In this document: piece after piece, positions 1 to 8,094 of the stretch | Layout: the number at the start of each line of letters is the position of its first letter | Position numbering within the stretch: position 1 is the stretch's first letter | Source: Sphingobium xanthum | Lineage (GTDB): Bacteria > Pseudomonadota > Alphaproteobacteria > Sphingomonadales > Sphingomonadaceae | DNA: 64,000 bases | Assembly: GCF_019737615.1 (NCBI RefSeq) | Contig: NZ_JAHKKS010000001.1 | Coordinates: forward strand, 372,001 to 436,000 | Reading direction: 5' to 3' | The notes under the pieces: model-generated | Databases searched by the model: none | What the model was told of the DNA's origin: nothing | What the model saw: only the letters and a program-made list of their open reading frames with translations | Translations under genes and position numbers: made by a program

Positions 1-923
1 CGTTGCTGGTCAATGGCCTTGGCGGCACGCCCGCGCTCGAGCTGGCCATCGTGACGCGCTATGCGCTGCGGCGGCTGGCCGAACTGGGCATCAACGTTGA
101 GGCCGCGATGAGCGGGACGTTCCTGAGCGCGCTCGAAATGGCGGGCTGCTCGCTCTCGCTGCTGCGCCTTGACGAGACGCGCGCTGGCCGCTTGCTGGCG
201 CCGACGCAAGCGGCCGCCTGGGTGCCGCCGAGCCGTCCGGCCGACGAGGTCCGGCGCACCGCCGCGATCGACCTCGGCATCGACGACAGCATCGTCGGTC
301 CGCAATGGAGCGCCGGGCACGCCGCTGTCTTCGCCAGCGCCATCCACTCCGTCACGGCTGCCCTGCGCGCAGCCGAGCCGGAACTGACGCGGCTCGACAG
401 TGCAGTCGGCGATGGCGATCTCGGCATCAGCATGTCGCGCGGCGCGGACAGCATCGAGGCGGCCTTCGCCACGCTCGACCTTGAGCATCCGGCCCGCGCG
501 CTAGCGCAGGTCTCGGCCCTGCTGCGGCGCTGGCTCGGCGGAACGTCCGGCCCGCTCTACGCCATGTTCGTGTTGCGTGCGGCCTCGACCCTGACGCAGG
601 AGGAGCGCGCCGAGGACCCGGCTGCATGGGGGCGGGCGCTCAAGGCGGCCTGCTTCGGCATGATGGAGCTTGGCGGCGCATCGCCGGGCGACCGCACGAT
701 GCTGGATGCGCTCGTACCTGCCGCCGATGCTTTTGCGGCCGCGTCGGGCGATGCCGCCACGCGGATCGCCGCGATGCACGAAGCCGCACTGGCCGGTGCC
801 GAAGCGACGCGGGCAATGCAGCCGCGCCGTGGCCGCTCCAGCTATATTGGCGACCGCGCGACCGGCCATCCCGATCCGGGTGCCGTCGCGGTGTCGATCT
901 GGATGGGCGCACTCCGGGGCTGA
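1..923 (+). CDS. Dihydroxyacetone kinase family protein (DhaK C-terminus + DhaL), 5' partial
   Basis: The reading frame is open from the first bases, so the gene begins outside the window. The first ~70 visible residues (LVNGLGGTP, then SALEMAGCSLSLLRLD) match the end of a DhaK domain. After a linker comes a DhaL-type domain with VGDGDLGISMSRGA (Asp residues that hold Mg-ATP in this family), GGTSGPLYA and GDRTMLDAL. DhaK and DhaL fused in one chain is typical of ATP-dependent dihydroxyacetone kinases, which phosphorylate dihydroxyacetone or similar short ketoses in the cytoplasm. The stop is 14 bp before the next gene, an esterase, so they are probably co-transcribed. The true substrate could be another ketose, because this family is broad. 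No copy of the cluster A operator lies between it and the left edge. Confidence 0.85.
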   Translation, partial: LLVNGLGGTPALELAIVTRYALRRLAELGINVEAAMSGTFLSALEMAGCSLSLLRLDETRAGRLLAPTQAAAWVPPSRPADEVRRTAAIDLGIDDSIVGPQWSAGHAAVFASAIHSVTAALRAAEPELTRLDSAVGDGDLGISMSRGADSIEAAFATLDLEHPARALAQVSALLRRWLGGTSGPLYAMFVLRAASTLTQEERAEDPAAWGRALKAACFGMMELGGASPGDRTMLDALVPAADAFAAASGDAATRIAAMHEAALAGAEATRAMQPRRGRSSYIGDRATGHPDPGAVAVSIWMGALRG

Positions 924-937
924 ACAGGAGCAGGATC

Positions 938-1933
938 ATGGCCGATCAGGAAGCGCCTTTCACCCCGGTTCGCGTCGGGGCGCGCGACATATTCCCGCCT
1001 TCGACGATCAGTCCCGCCGCGCAAAAGGCCCTGTCGGACGGCGCGGCAGGGCCGGGCCTGAGCTGGCCTGCCGCCGACAATGCGGATGGCTGGCGGCGCA
1101 ACGCGGCGGAGAGCGACGCCAACTGGGAGAAGATGGCGGCGCCGTTGCTCGCCACGATCAGGGCGACCATCGACACGACTCATATCGCGGGCGTGCTCTG
1201 CTATGATTGCGCGCCGAGCGACGGCGTCGCGGCCGACAGCCCGGTCTATCTCTTCGTCCATGGCGGTGCGTTCGTCGTGGGTGGCGGCGCGTTTGCCAAA
1301 CTGCTGGGCGCGCGCGCCTCCGTCCGGCTTGGCGCGCGGACGGTCTCTGTGGACTATCGCATGCCGCCGGATCATCCCTTTCCAGCGGCGCCGGAGGATG
1401 TCGTCGCCGTCTACAGGGCGCTGCTGGAGACCGTCGATCCACGGCGCATCGTCATCGGCGGCAGCTCGGCGGGCGGCAACATTGCAGCGGCGGCGACGCT
1501 CATGATCCGCGACCGGGGTATACCCATGCCGGCTGGCACCGTGTTGATGACACCAGAGGTGGATTTGACCGAATCGGGCGACAGCTTCCGCACCAATGAG
1601 GATCTCGACGTCGTGCTGCGGCGCGGCCTGACGGAAGCCAATGCGATCTATGCCAATGGCCACGACCTGACCGATCCCTATCTCTCGCCCTCGTTCGCGG
1701 ACTTCACCAAGGGCTTCCCGCCGACCCTGATCCAGACCGGCACGCGCGATCTCTTCCTGTCCAACTCGGTGCTCATCCACCGCAAGCTGCGCAATGCCGG
1801 TATCGATGCCGAGCTCCATGTCTGGGAAGCCATGCCGCATGGCGGCTTCCTGCCGAGCGAAGCGCCGGAGAATGAGGATATCCAGAAGGAAGTGGCGCGC
1901 TTCATTCGGCGCGTGACGGGCACGGCGGGCTGA
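938..1933 (+). CDS. Alpha/beta hydrolase, hormone-sensitive-lipase type esterase
   Basis: A 331-residue cytoplasmic esterase. It shows the HSL-family oxyanion motif HGGAF (about residues 108-112), the nucleophile elbow GGSSAGG (Ser near 177), an Asp in TRDLF and the catalytic His in MPHGGF near the C-terminus. The ATG at 938 was chosen because AGGAG lies 7-12 bases upstream and the protein then has normal family length; the frame is open further upstream without a ribosome site. It follows the kinase gene by 14 bp. Family members hydrolyse short acyl or aryl esters. An ester made by a Baeyer-Villiger monooxygenase of the same region is a plausible substrate, but that is inference. Confidence 0.88.
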   Translation: MADQEAPFTPVRVGARDIFPPSTISPAAQKALSDGAAGPGLSWPAADNADGWRRNAAESDANWEKMAAPLLATIRATIDTTHIAGVLCYDCAPSDGVAADSPVYLFVHGGAFVVGGGAFAKLLGARASVRLGARTVSVDYRMPPDHPFPAAPEDVVAVYRALLETVDPRRIVIGGSSAGGNIAAAATLMIRDRGIPMPAGTVLMTPEVDLTESGDSFRTNEDLDVVLRRGLTEANAIYANGHDLTDPYLSPSFADFTKGFPPTLIQTGTRDLFLSNSVLIHRKLRNAGIDAELHVWEAMPHGGFLPSEAPENEDIQKEVARFIRRVTGTAG

Positions 1934-2004
1934 GCAGGGTAGAGGCAGGGCGGATGAAGTTCGCCGCAAGGGCTGATTTGGGGTGGAGAGCCGTCACTAA
2001 ACCT

Positions 2005-2117
2005 CTGCTGTTCCCCGGCGAAGGCCGGGGTCCACTCGGCGCGGAGCGCCGAATGCACGCTGTCGCGTGCGACTGTCCTTAAAGGACTGGACCCCGGCCT
2101 TCGCCGGGGAACAGCAG
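2005..2117. repeat. Long inverted repeat, sphingomonad GGCGAAGGCCGGGG hairpin element
   Basis: Two 30-base arms, 2005-2034 and 2088-2117, are exact reverse complements and enclose ~53 bases with smaller inverted repeats. Each arm itself carries the short hairpin CCCCGGCGAAGGCCGGGG. This kind of unit is scattered between genes in sphingomonad genomes (family knowledge). It lies between the esterase stop and the promoter of the cupin gene and could act as a transcription-ending or mRNA-stabilising structure. Confidence 0.85.
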
Positions 2118-2193
2118 AAAGACAAGCTCCGCACTGTCGTCGCGACCAGCCCCGCCGAAGCCGGCTGTGCACAAAGCTCTCGGCAATGGCGCG

Positions 2194-2237
2194 TTGACAA
2201 GCCTTGCTGCCGACAGATATTTATCATGTTATGTTTT
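2194..2237 (+). promoter_or_regulatory. Promoter and operator copy 1 of the cluster A regulon (cupin gene)
   Basis: TTGACA at 2194-2199, a 16-base gap, GATATT at 2216-2221, then the operator TTATCATGTTATGTTTT at 2221-2237. The operator starts on the last base of the -10 box, so it would cover the transcription start, as expected for a repressor. The cupin ATG is 86 bases downstream. The same layout recurs at 2931, 9143, 18895 and 24877. Confidence 0.8.
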
Positions 2238-2322
2238 GCGGGCAGTCTCGCGAACCAACGAGATCATGAAAAACGCTGCGGTGGGGCGCTGACGTCCCCG
2301 CGAGACCGAGAGGAAGATCAGC

Positions 2323-2868
2323 ATGTCGGACAGCACGGACAATTATCCGAACCTTCGCCGGGTCATCACCGGCCATGACGAAAATGGCCGGTCGGTCGCG
2401 ATGATCGATAATTTGTGCGTCTTTCATGGCGCAGGCGGGGATAGCTGGCGCGTGCAGGACATCTGGGAGCACGACACGCTACCCGTGCCGATCGACGCCA
2501 CCGAGCCGGACCCGACGGCCGGCCCGGTCAATTTCAACATGCCCGACAATGGCCTGCGCGTGCGGATCACCGATATTCCGCCGACTCCGGCCGACGCCCA
2601 GCCGTTCATGCATCGCACCAACAGCGTGGATTATCTCCACGTGCTGGAAGGCGAAATCACGATGCTTTTCCCGGATGATGTGCCGCCGGTCATCCTGCGC
2701 AAGGGCGACACTCTGGTGCAGCGCGCGACCGACCATGCCTGGGTCAACCACACCGACAAGCATTGCCGCCTGTTCATCGTGATGATCGCCGGCCGCATCA
2801 CGCCGTCGCTGGAGAAGCTCATTGGCCCGATGCCCGACTGGGATCCCGATCATAAGCGCGCCGGATAA
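2323..2868 (+). CDS. Single-domain cupin protein
   Basis: A 181-residue protein with one cupin barrel. Motif 1 is recognisable in HRTNSVDYLHVLEGE (about residues 92-106) and motif 2 in KGDTLVQRATDHAWVNHTD (about 127-145), so a metal site is possible although the first motif lacks the classic HxH. The start follows GAGAGGAAG. The gene is monocistronic and stands directly behind operator copy 1, so it belongs to the co-regulated set. Similar proteins accompany aromatic and steroid degradation genes in Alphaproteobacteria, but I know of no assigned reaction. It could be an isomerase, a lyase, a small dioxygenase or a non-catalytic binding protein. Confidence 0.82.
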   Translation: MSDSTDNYPNLRRVITGHDENGRSVAMIDNLCVFHGAGGDSWRVQDIWEHDTLPVPIDATEPDPTAGPVNFNMPDNGLRVRITDIPPTPADAQPFMHRTNSVDYLHVLEGEITMLFPDDVPPVILRKGDTLVQRATDHAWVNHTDKHCRLFIVMIAGRITPSLEKLIGPMPDWDPDHKRAG

Positions 2869-2930
2869 GGGCTGCTCTACCGCCTGGCGAACCTCTCCTG
2901 GTTTCGTTCAATGATACCGCGTTTCGCGCG

Positions 2931-2973
2931 TTGACTTGGCGAACGGACAGACATACTTATCATGTTATGTTTT
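2931..2973 (+). promoter_or_regulatory. Promoter and operator copy 2 of the cluster A regulon (MFS operon)
   Basis: TTGACT at 2931-2936, 15 bases, CATACT at 2952-2957, and TTATCATGTTATGTTTT at 2957-2973 starting on the last base of the -10 box. The 17-base operator is identical to copies 1 and 8. It precedes three tandem permease genes; the first start is at 3064. Confidence 0.8.
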
Positions 2974-3063
2974 CCGTGGCGCCAGGCGGCGGACGGTTCA
3001 GGGTCGTAGGAGAGCCGGCCGGGCTGATCGTTTTCAGTCCGGACGGTGCGGAGAGGGTCAAGC

Positions 3064-4446
3064 GTGAACGCAAGCAAGGCCGGTGACTTCTCGGAGACCG
3101 GCGCTTCCCCTGGAGTGCAGCCGGAAGGAGCCGCGAAAACGGCGCAGATGGGCGCGGGCGGCTGGTACACGGTCTTCGTGCTGGCCTTCGTCGCGATGTT
3201 CGCGCAGATCGACCGGGGCGTTATCTCGCTGGTCGTCCAGCCCATGAAGCGCGATCTCGGCCTTTCGGATACCGAGGTCAGCCTGCTGATCGGCTTTGCC
3301 TTCACCTTCTTCTATGCCTGCGTCGGCCCGCCGGTTTCGCGCATTTCCGATCGTGGCGTCCGCAAGACCGTCATCGCCGCCAGCCTCTCCATCTGGAGCA
3401 TCGGCACGGCGCTGTGCGGTCTCGCCCAGAGCTTCTGGAGCTTTTTCGCGGCGCGGGCGATTGTCGGCGGCGCGGAATCCGGCAGCAGCCCGGCCTCGCT
3501 CTCGATGATGGCCGACGTCGTCCCGCGCGAGAAACTGCCGCGTGCCTTTGCTGTCTACAATAGCGGTGTCATGGGCGGCATGGCGCTCTCGATGGTGTTC
3601 GGCGGGCTGCTGCTCGGCATGCTGGCTAATGTGCCGTCGGTCGAGCTGCCCGGCATCGGCCATATACACAACTGGCATCTGGTGTTCGTGATCGTGGGCT
3701 TGCCGGGGCTGCTCGTTGCGGCGCTGATCATGCTCACGGTGCCGGAGCCGCGCCGCAAGGGTGGCAAGAAGCCCGGCGGCTATCCGATCAGGGAAGTGTT
3801 CGGCTTCCTCAAGGCCAATGGCCGCATGCACGTGCCGCTGCTGCTCGGCGTGCTGATCATGTCGATGCAGTCCTTCGGCATCCAGGCGTGGGGCCCAGCC
3901 TTTTACGAGCGTACCTACGGGTGGGGGCCGGCGACGGCTGGTCCGCTGATCGGTCTCACCGGGCTCGCCAGTTCGCTGATCGGGCTTTTCGTGGGGGCCA
4001 AGTTCTGCGAAATTCTGGGCAAGCGCCACGACGACGCCAATCTGCGCGTGCTCTTCTATGCGCAGATCTTCTCCATCCCGCTGGTCGCAATCGCGCCGAT
4101 GATGCCGAGCCCCTGGCTGGCGCTTGCCTGCACGGCGGGCGGCGGCGTCATCGCCGGCATGGGCGGCCCGGCCTATAATGCCGCTCTCCAGCTCTCCACG
4201 CCCAATGAGATGCGCGCGCAGATGAACGCGCTTTATCTCTTCACGATTGCGGCCATTGGCGGCGGTCTCGGCCCGCTGCTGGTGGCGCTGCTGACGGACT
4301 TCGTCGCGCAGAATGAAGCGGCGCTCCGCTATGTGCTGGTCGGCTTCCGTCTGGTGCTGGGGCCGCTGGATGCGATCCTGATCTGGATGGCGATCCGGCC
4401 TTATGGGCAGGCCTATCGCGCGCGCCTCGCCGAGGGCGGCGAATGA
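3064..4446 (+). CDS. MFS permease 1 of a tandem triplet
   Basis: A 460-residue major facilitator superfamily permease with about 12 hydrophobic segments. The N-terminal signature GWYTV, then QIDRGVISLVVQPMKRDLGLSDTEVSLL and the loop SRISDRGVRK, fits the spinster-like/organic-anion branch used by degradative clusters. The GTG at 3064 was chosen because GGAGAGGG lies 7 bases upstream; an earlier in-frame GTG at 3046 has no such site. It is the first gene of a three-permease operon (gap to the next 16 bp) behind operator copy 2. It presumably moves the pathway substrate or an intermediate across the inner membrane; the substrate is unknown. Confidence 0.88.
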   Translation: MNASKAGDFSETGASPGVQPEGAAKTAQMGAGGWYTVFVLAFVAMFAQIDRGVISLVVQPMKRDLGLSDTEVSLLIGFAFTFFYACVGPPVSRISDRGVRKTVIAASLSIWSIGTALCGLAQSFWSFFAARAIVGGAESGSSPASLSMMADVVPREKLPRAFAVYNSGVMGGMALSMVFGGLLLGMLANVPSVELPGIGHIHNWHLVFVIVGLPGLLVAALIMLTVPEPRRKGGKKPGGYPIREVFGFLKANGRMHVPLLLGVLIMSMQSFGIQAWGPAFYERTYGWGPATAGPLIGLTGLASSLIGLFVGAKFCEILGKRHDDANLRVLFYAQIFSIPLVAIAPMMPSPWLALACTAGGGVIAGMGGPAYNAALQLSTPNEMRAQMNALYLFTIAAIGGGLGPLLVALLTDFVAQNEAALRYVLVGFRLVLGPLDAILIWMAIRPYGQAYRARLAEGGE

Positions 4447-4462
4447 CCCTGCGACGTCGCCC

Positions 4463-5809
4463 ATGACGCAAGCGTCCGCCGAGGCTGGCATGACGGCCGC
4501 CCCCGCCGAGACGACGGTCAAGGGCGGCTGGTACACGGTCGTCATGATGGCCGTGGTCGTCATGCTCGCGCAGGTCGACCGCAACGTGATCTCGCTGATG
4601 GTTCAGCCGATGAAGCGCGATCTCGGCCTCTCGGACACCGAGGTCAGCCTGCTGATCGGCCTGGCCTTCTCCTTGACCTATACGATCATGGGCGTTCCTA
4701 TCTCGCGCATCGCCGACCGGGGCTTCCGCAAGCCTGTGGTCGCCGCCAGCCTCGCCATCTGGAGCAGCGCGACGGCGCTCTGCGGTCTCGCTCAGAATTT
4801 CTGGCAGCTGTTCCTCGGCCGCGCGGTGATCGGCGGCGCGGAGTCCGCCAGCAGTCCAGCCTCGCTTTCGATGATCGCCGACGTGATCCCGCGCCACAAG
4901 CTGCCGCGCGCTTATGCCATTTACAATGCCGGCTTTCTCGCCGGTGCTTCCATCGCACTCGGCGTCGGCGGCCTGCTGCTCGGCATGCTCGCGGGCATGG
5001 AGCCGATCGTGGTGCCCGGCATCGGCGTGATCCGCGACTGGCAAGTCGTGTTCATGATCCTCGGCCTGCCCGGACTTCTTGTCTCGGTGCTCATCATGCT
5101 CACCGTTCCGGAGCCACAGCGCCGCGCCGGGCACAAGGCGCAGGGCTATCCGCTCAAGGAGGTCATCGGCTTCCTCGTCGCCAATCGCGCCATGCATGTG
5201 CCGATGCTGGCCGGCTCGTTGCTGAACTCGATCCAGAGCTTCGGCACGCTCGCCTGGATTCCGGCCTTTTACGAGCGGACCTATGGCTGGGGGCCATCCG
5301 TTGCCGGGCCGTTGCTGGGCATGGTCAACATGGGTGCGGCGCTGGCCGGGCTGTTCGGCGGCGCCTGGCTGGCGGAATGGATCGGCAAGCGGCGCGACGA
5401 CGCGAACCTGCGCGTGATGTTCCTCGCCAATCTGCTGTGCATCCCCTTCCTCGTCGCAGGGCCGCTGATGCCGACGCCCTGGCTCGCCCTCGGCGTGAGC
5501 GCGATCGGCGGTGCGATCGCGGCGATGGGCGGCGCGGGCTATAACAGCGCGCTCCAGCTCTCGACGCCCAATGCCATGCGTGGCCAGATCAACGCGCTCT
5601 ACCTGTTCTGCATCGCCGCGATCGGCGGGACGCTGGGGCCGCTGCTGATCGCGCTGCTGACCGACTTCGTGGCCGGCGCCGAGGAGGACCTGCGTTACGT
5701 GCTGGTCGGCTTCCGGCTCGTGCTGGCGCCGATTGACTGCTTCCTGATCTGGCTGGCGGTCCGGCCCTACGGCAAGGCCTATCGCGACAGGATCGAGGCC
5801 GGCGACTGA
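4463..5809 (+). CDS. MFS permease 2 of a tandem triplet
   Basis: A 448-residue MFS permease very similar to its neighbours on both sides; it shares GGWYTV, QPMKRDLGLSDTEVSLLIGLAF, RTYGWGP and the C-terminal LVGFRLVL...PYGKAYRDR. About 12 membrane segments. The start is uncertain: ATG 4463 gives the longer form without a clear ribosome site, and ATG 4490 has GAGG 5 bases upstream. It begins 16 bp after permease 1 and ends 22 bp before permease 3, so all three are on one transcript. Probably a duplicated permease that has diverged in substrate or stereoisomer preference. Confidence 0.86.
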   Translation: MTQASAEAGMTAAPAETTVKGGWYTVVMMAVVVMLAQVDRNVISLMVQPMKRDLGLSDTEVSLLIGLAFSLTYTIMGVPISRIADRGFRKPVVAASLAIWSSATALCGLAQNFWQLFLGRAVIGGAESASSPASLSMIADVIPRHKLPRAYAIYNAGFLAGASIALGVGGLLLGMLAGMEPIVVPGIGVIRDWQVVFMILGLPGLLVSVLIMLTVPEPQRRAGHKAQGYPLKEVIGFLVANRAMHVPMLAGSLLNSIQSFGTLAWIPAFYERTYGWGPSVAGPLLGMVNMGAALAGLFGGAWLAEWIGKRRDDANLRVMFLANLLCIPFLVAGPLMPTPWLALGVSAIGGAIAAMGGAGYNSALQLSTPNAMRGQINALYLFCIAAIGGTLGPLLIALLTDFVAGAEEDLRYVLVGFRLVLAPIDCFLIWLAVRPYGKAYRDRIEAGD

Positions 5810-5831
5810 GCCGGACAGAAGAGGGGACGAC

Positions 5832-7196
5832 GTGACCGCAAGCACACAAGCCGCGGGGGCGGAGACACCGCCCGCCAGCGCGCCGCTGATCGACGGCACC
5901 AGCTATCGGGGCTGGTACACGGTCTATATGACCGGGCTGGTCGCGGTTATGTCGCAGATCGACCGCGGCGTGCTGGCGCTGTTCGTCCAGCCGATGAAGC
6001 GCGATTTCCACCTGACCGATACGCAGGTCAGCATCCTGCTCGGCTTCGCCTTCACCTTTTTCTATGTGGTCGGCGGTCCGCCGCTTTCGCGCCTCGCCGA
6101 TCGTGGCGTGCGCAAGAGCGTCATCTGCGGCTGCCTCGCCGTGTGGAGCTGCGCAACCGCCTTCTGCACGATCGCGCAGAGCTTCTGGGCCTATTTCTTC
6201 GCGCGCGCCGTCATCGGAGGGACGGAAGCGGGCTGCGGCCCGGCGAGCCTCTCGATGATCGCCGATGCCGTGCCGCGCAACCGGCTGCCGCTCGCTTATG
6301 CCATCTACAATAGCGGCTTTGTCGGCGGCGGCGCCTTGTCGCTGCTGATCGGCGGCGTGCTGCTCGGCCTGCTGGCGGATGTGCAGCCGATCCATCTCGC
6401 CGGCATCGGCGTCGTTCACAATTGGCAGCTCGTATTCCTGATGCTCGGCATTCCGGGACTCGTCATCGCGGCCCTGTTCTTCATCACCGTGCCGGAGCCG
6501 ACACGGCGCGGCGGACGCAAGCAAGGCGGTTATTCGCTGCGCGAAGTGATCGGCTTCGTCGTCGAGCATCGCGCGCTGCATCTGCCCTTCATCATCGCCA
6601 CCCTGCTCATGTCGTTCCAGGTCTATGGCCTTGGCGCCTGGGTGCCGGCCTTTTTCGAGCGGACCTATGGCTGGGGACCGGCCGTTGCCGGACCGTTGCT
6701 CGGCCTGTTCGGCATGATCAGCACGACGATCGGCATGTTCGCCGGGGCATGGTTCGCGAGCTGGCTCGCCAAGCGGCACGAAGATGCGAACATGCGCGTC
6801 TATTTCATCGCGCAGGCGCTCGCCATTCCGTTCGGAATCATCGGGCCGCTCATGCCGAACCCATGGCTTTCGCTCGGCTGTGTGGCGATCGGCGGTGCGG
6901 CGGCGGCCATGGCGAGTCCGGCGTTCAGCGCCGCGCTCCAGCTCACCACGCCCAACGAGATGCGCAGCCAGGTCACGGCGCTCTACTTCATCCTGGCCAA
7001 TGCCATTGCCGGCTCGCTCGGGCCGACGCTCGTTGCACTCCTCACCGACTATGTGGCGGGATCGGAGCAGGATCTGCGCTATGTGATGTCCGGCTTCCGG
7101 CTCGTCCTGGGGCCGCTGGGAGCGATCTTCATGTGGAAGACGATCGCGCCCTATGGCCGGCTCTATCGACAGCAAAGGCTCGCCGAAGGCGCCTGA
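5832..7196 (+). CDS. MFS permease 3 of a tandem triplet
   Basis: A 454-residue MFS permease with a GTG start preceded by GAGGGG. It shares the family signatures of the two upstream permeases (GWYTVYMTGL, QIDRGVLALFVQPMKRDFHLTDTQVS, FERTYGWGPAVAGPLLGL). The first transmembrane loop and the cytoplasmic SRLADRGVRK loop are typical of MFS. It is the last gene of the triplet; its TGA falls in the loop of a perfect 13-bp hairpin (7180-7210) that probably ends the operon. The function is inferred from family only. Confidence 0.87.
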   Translation: MTASTQAAGAETPPASAPLIDGTSYRGWYTVYMTGLVAVMSQIDRGVLALFVQPMKRDFHLTDTQVSILLGFAFTFFYVVGGPPLSRLADRGVRKSVICGCLAVWSCATAFCTIAQSFWAYFFARAVIGGTEAGCGPASLSMIADAVPRNRLPLAYAIYNSGFVGGGALSLLIGGVLLGLLADVQPIHLAGIGVVHNWQLVFLMLGIPGLVIAALFFITVPEPTRRGGRKQGGYSLREVIGFVVEHRALHLPFIIATLLMSFQVYGLGAWVPAFFERTYGWGPAVAGPLLGLFGMISTTIGMFAGAWFASWLAKRHEDANMRVYFIAQALAIPFGIIGPLMPNPWLSLGCVAIGGAAAAMASPAFSAALQLTTPNEMRSQVTALYFILANAIAGSLGPTLVALLTDYVAGSEQDLRYVMSGFRLVLGPLGAIFMWKTIAPYGRLYRQQRLAEGA

Positions 7197-7210
7197 CGCG
7201 CCTTCGGCGA
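7180..7210. terminator. Perfect hairpin between convergent genes, stop codon in the loop
   Basis: Arms 7180-7192 and 7198-7210 are exact 13-base reverse complements with a 5-base loop that contains the TGA of MFS permease 3. There is no T-tract, so it is not a textbook intrinsic terminator, but it lies exactly where two converging transcripts end. Confidence 0.55.
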
Positions 7211-7217
7211 AGGCCGA

Positions 7218-8018
7218 TCAGGCGCCCTTCATCAGCTTGTTGAAATTGGTGAGCTGCGCCGCCGCGCTATTGCGCATGAAGGCCTGATCGTTGCCGACCA
7301 GCATGACCGTCACGCCGATGTCCTTCATCGCCTGCGCGTCGTCGGAAGCGAGGCTCGGGCAGACGGCGGCGAGGGCCTTGCCATTGCGCAGCACGGCCTC
7401 GGCGGCCTTCTTGACCGCCTCGTCCAAGGTCGGCTTCGGTCCCTGGACATTGCTCAGCGACAGGCCGAGATCGCCTCGGCCGAGGAAGAAGACGTCGATG
7501 CCTTCGACCGCCGTGATCTCCTCGATATTCTCGATGGCGGCGGCATCCTCGATCATCGCGAAGACCGTGCTGACCCCGTCGGCCCATTCATAATAGGCGT
7601 CGATGCCGCCCGTCGCCTTGCCGCCATAGTCGCCGCCACGGCTGACGCCCGAGCCACGCGAGCCGCCCTTGTAACGCGACCAGGACGCGAGATTGCGCGC
7701 CATCTGCGCATTGTCGACATGCGGGCACATGACGCCGACCGCACCGTCATCAAGGCAGGAGAGCACGCTGGCAGCGTCCGGGCGCGAGATGCGCACGATC
7801 GGCGCAATGCCGAAGGCGCGGGCGCCGAGATAGGCATGGCCAAGCTGCTCGCGCGTCCAGGGCGAATGCTCCTCGTCCAGCATCACGAAATCGAAGCCGA
7901 CCTGGCCGAGGATCTCGGTCGGCTGCGGCACCGGGAATTTCATGAAGGTGCCGAGCACGGGCTCGCCGGCTTTCACTCGGTTGCGGAACTCGCGGATGTC
8001 GGGGCGGGCAGTGCTCAT
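7218..8018 (-). CDS. HpcH/HpaI family aldolase
   Basis: A 266-residue class II pyruvate-type aldolase. It shows FDFVMLDEEHSPW (family base His near residue 51), IVRISRPD (substrate-binding Arg), GVMCPHVDNA, then MIED and GIDVFFLGRGDLGLS, which supply the metal-binding acidic residues in this family. Such enzymes cleave 4-hydroxy-2-oxo acids to pyruvate and an aldehyde, as HpaI does at the end of homoprotocatechuate breakdown. It is the second gene of a leftward operon, 76 bp after the bicupin gene, under operator copy 3. It is the best hint that the pathway ends in a hydroxy-oxo-acid. Other HpaI-like roles (oxaloacetate or malyl-type cleavage) are possible. Confidence 0.88.
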   Translation of the reverse strand: MSTARPDIREFRNRVKAGEPVLGTFMKFPVPQPTEILGQVGFDFVMLDEEHSPWTREQLGHAYLGARAFGIAPIVRISRPDAASVLSCLDDGAVGVMCPHVDNAQMARNLASWSRYKGGSRGSGVSRGGDYGGKATGGIDAYYEWADGVSTVFAMIEDAAAIENIEEITAVEGIDVFFLGRGDLGLSLSNVQGPKPTLDEAVKKAAEAVLRNGKALAAVCPSLASDDAQAMKDIGVTVMLVGNDQAFMRNSAAAQLTNFNKLMKGA

Positions 8019-8094
8019 GGCAGGATCGGCCTTTCAGGAGGTCTGGACGAAAAAAGAGGCCCGCATTTAGCACGCGGGCCTCGAATGGAGTTGA

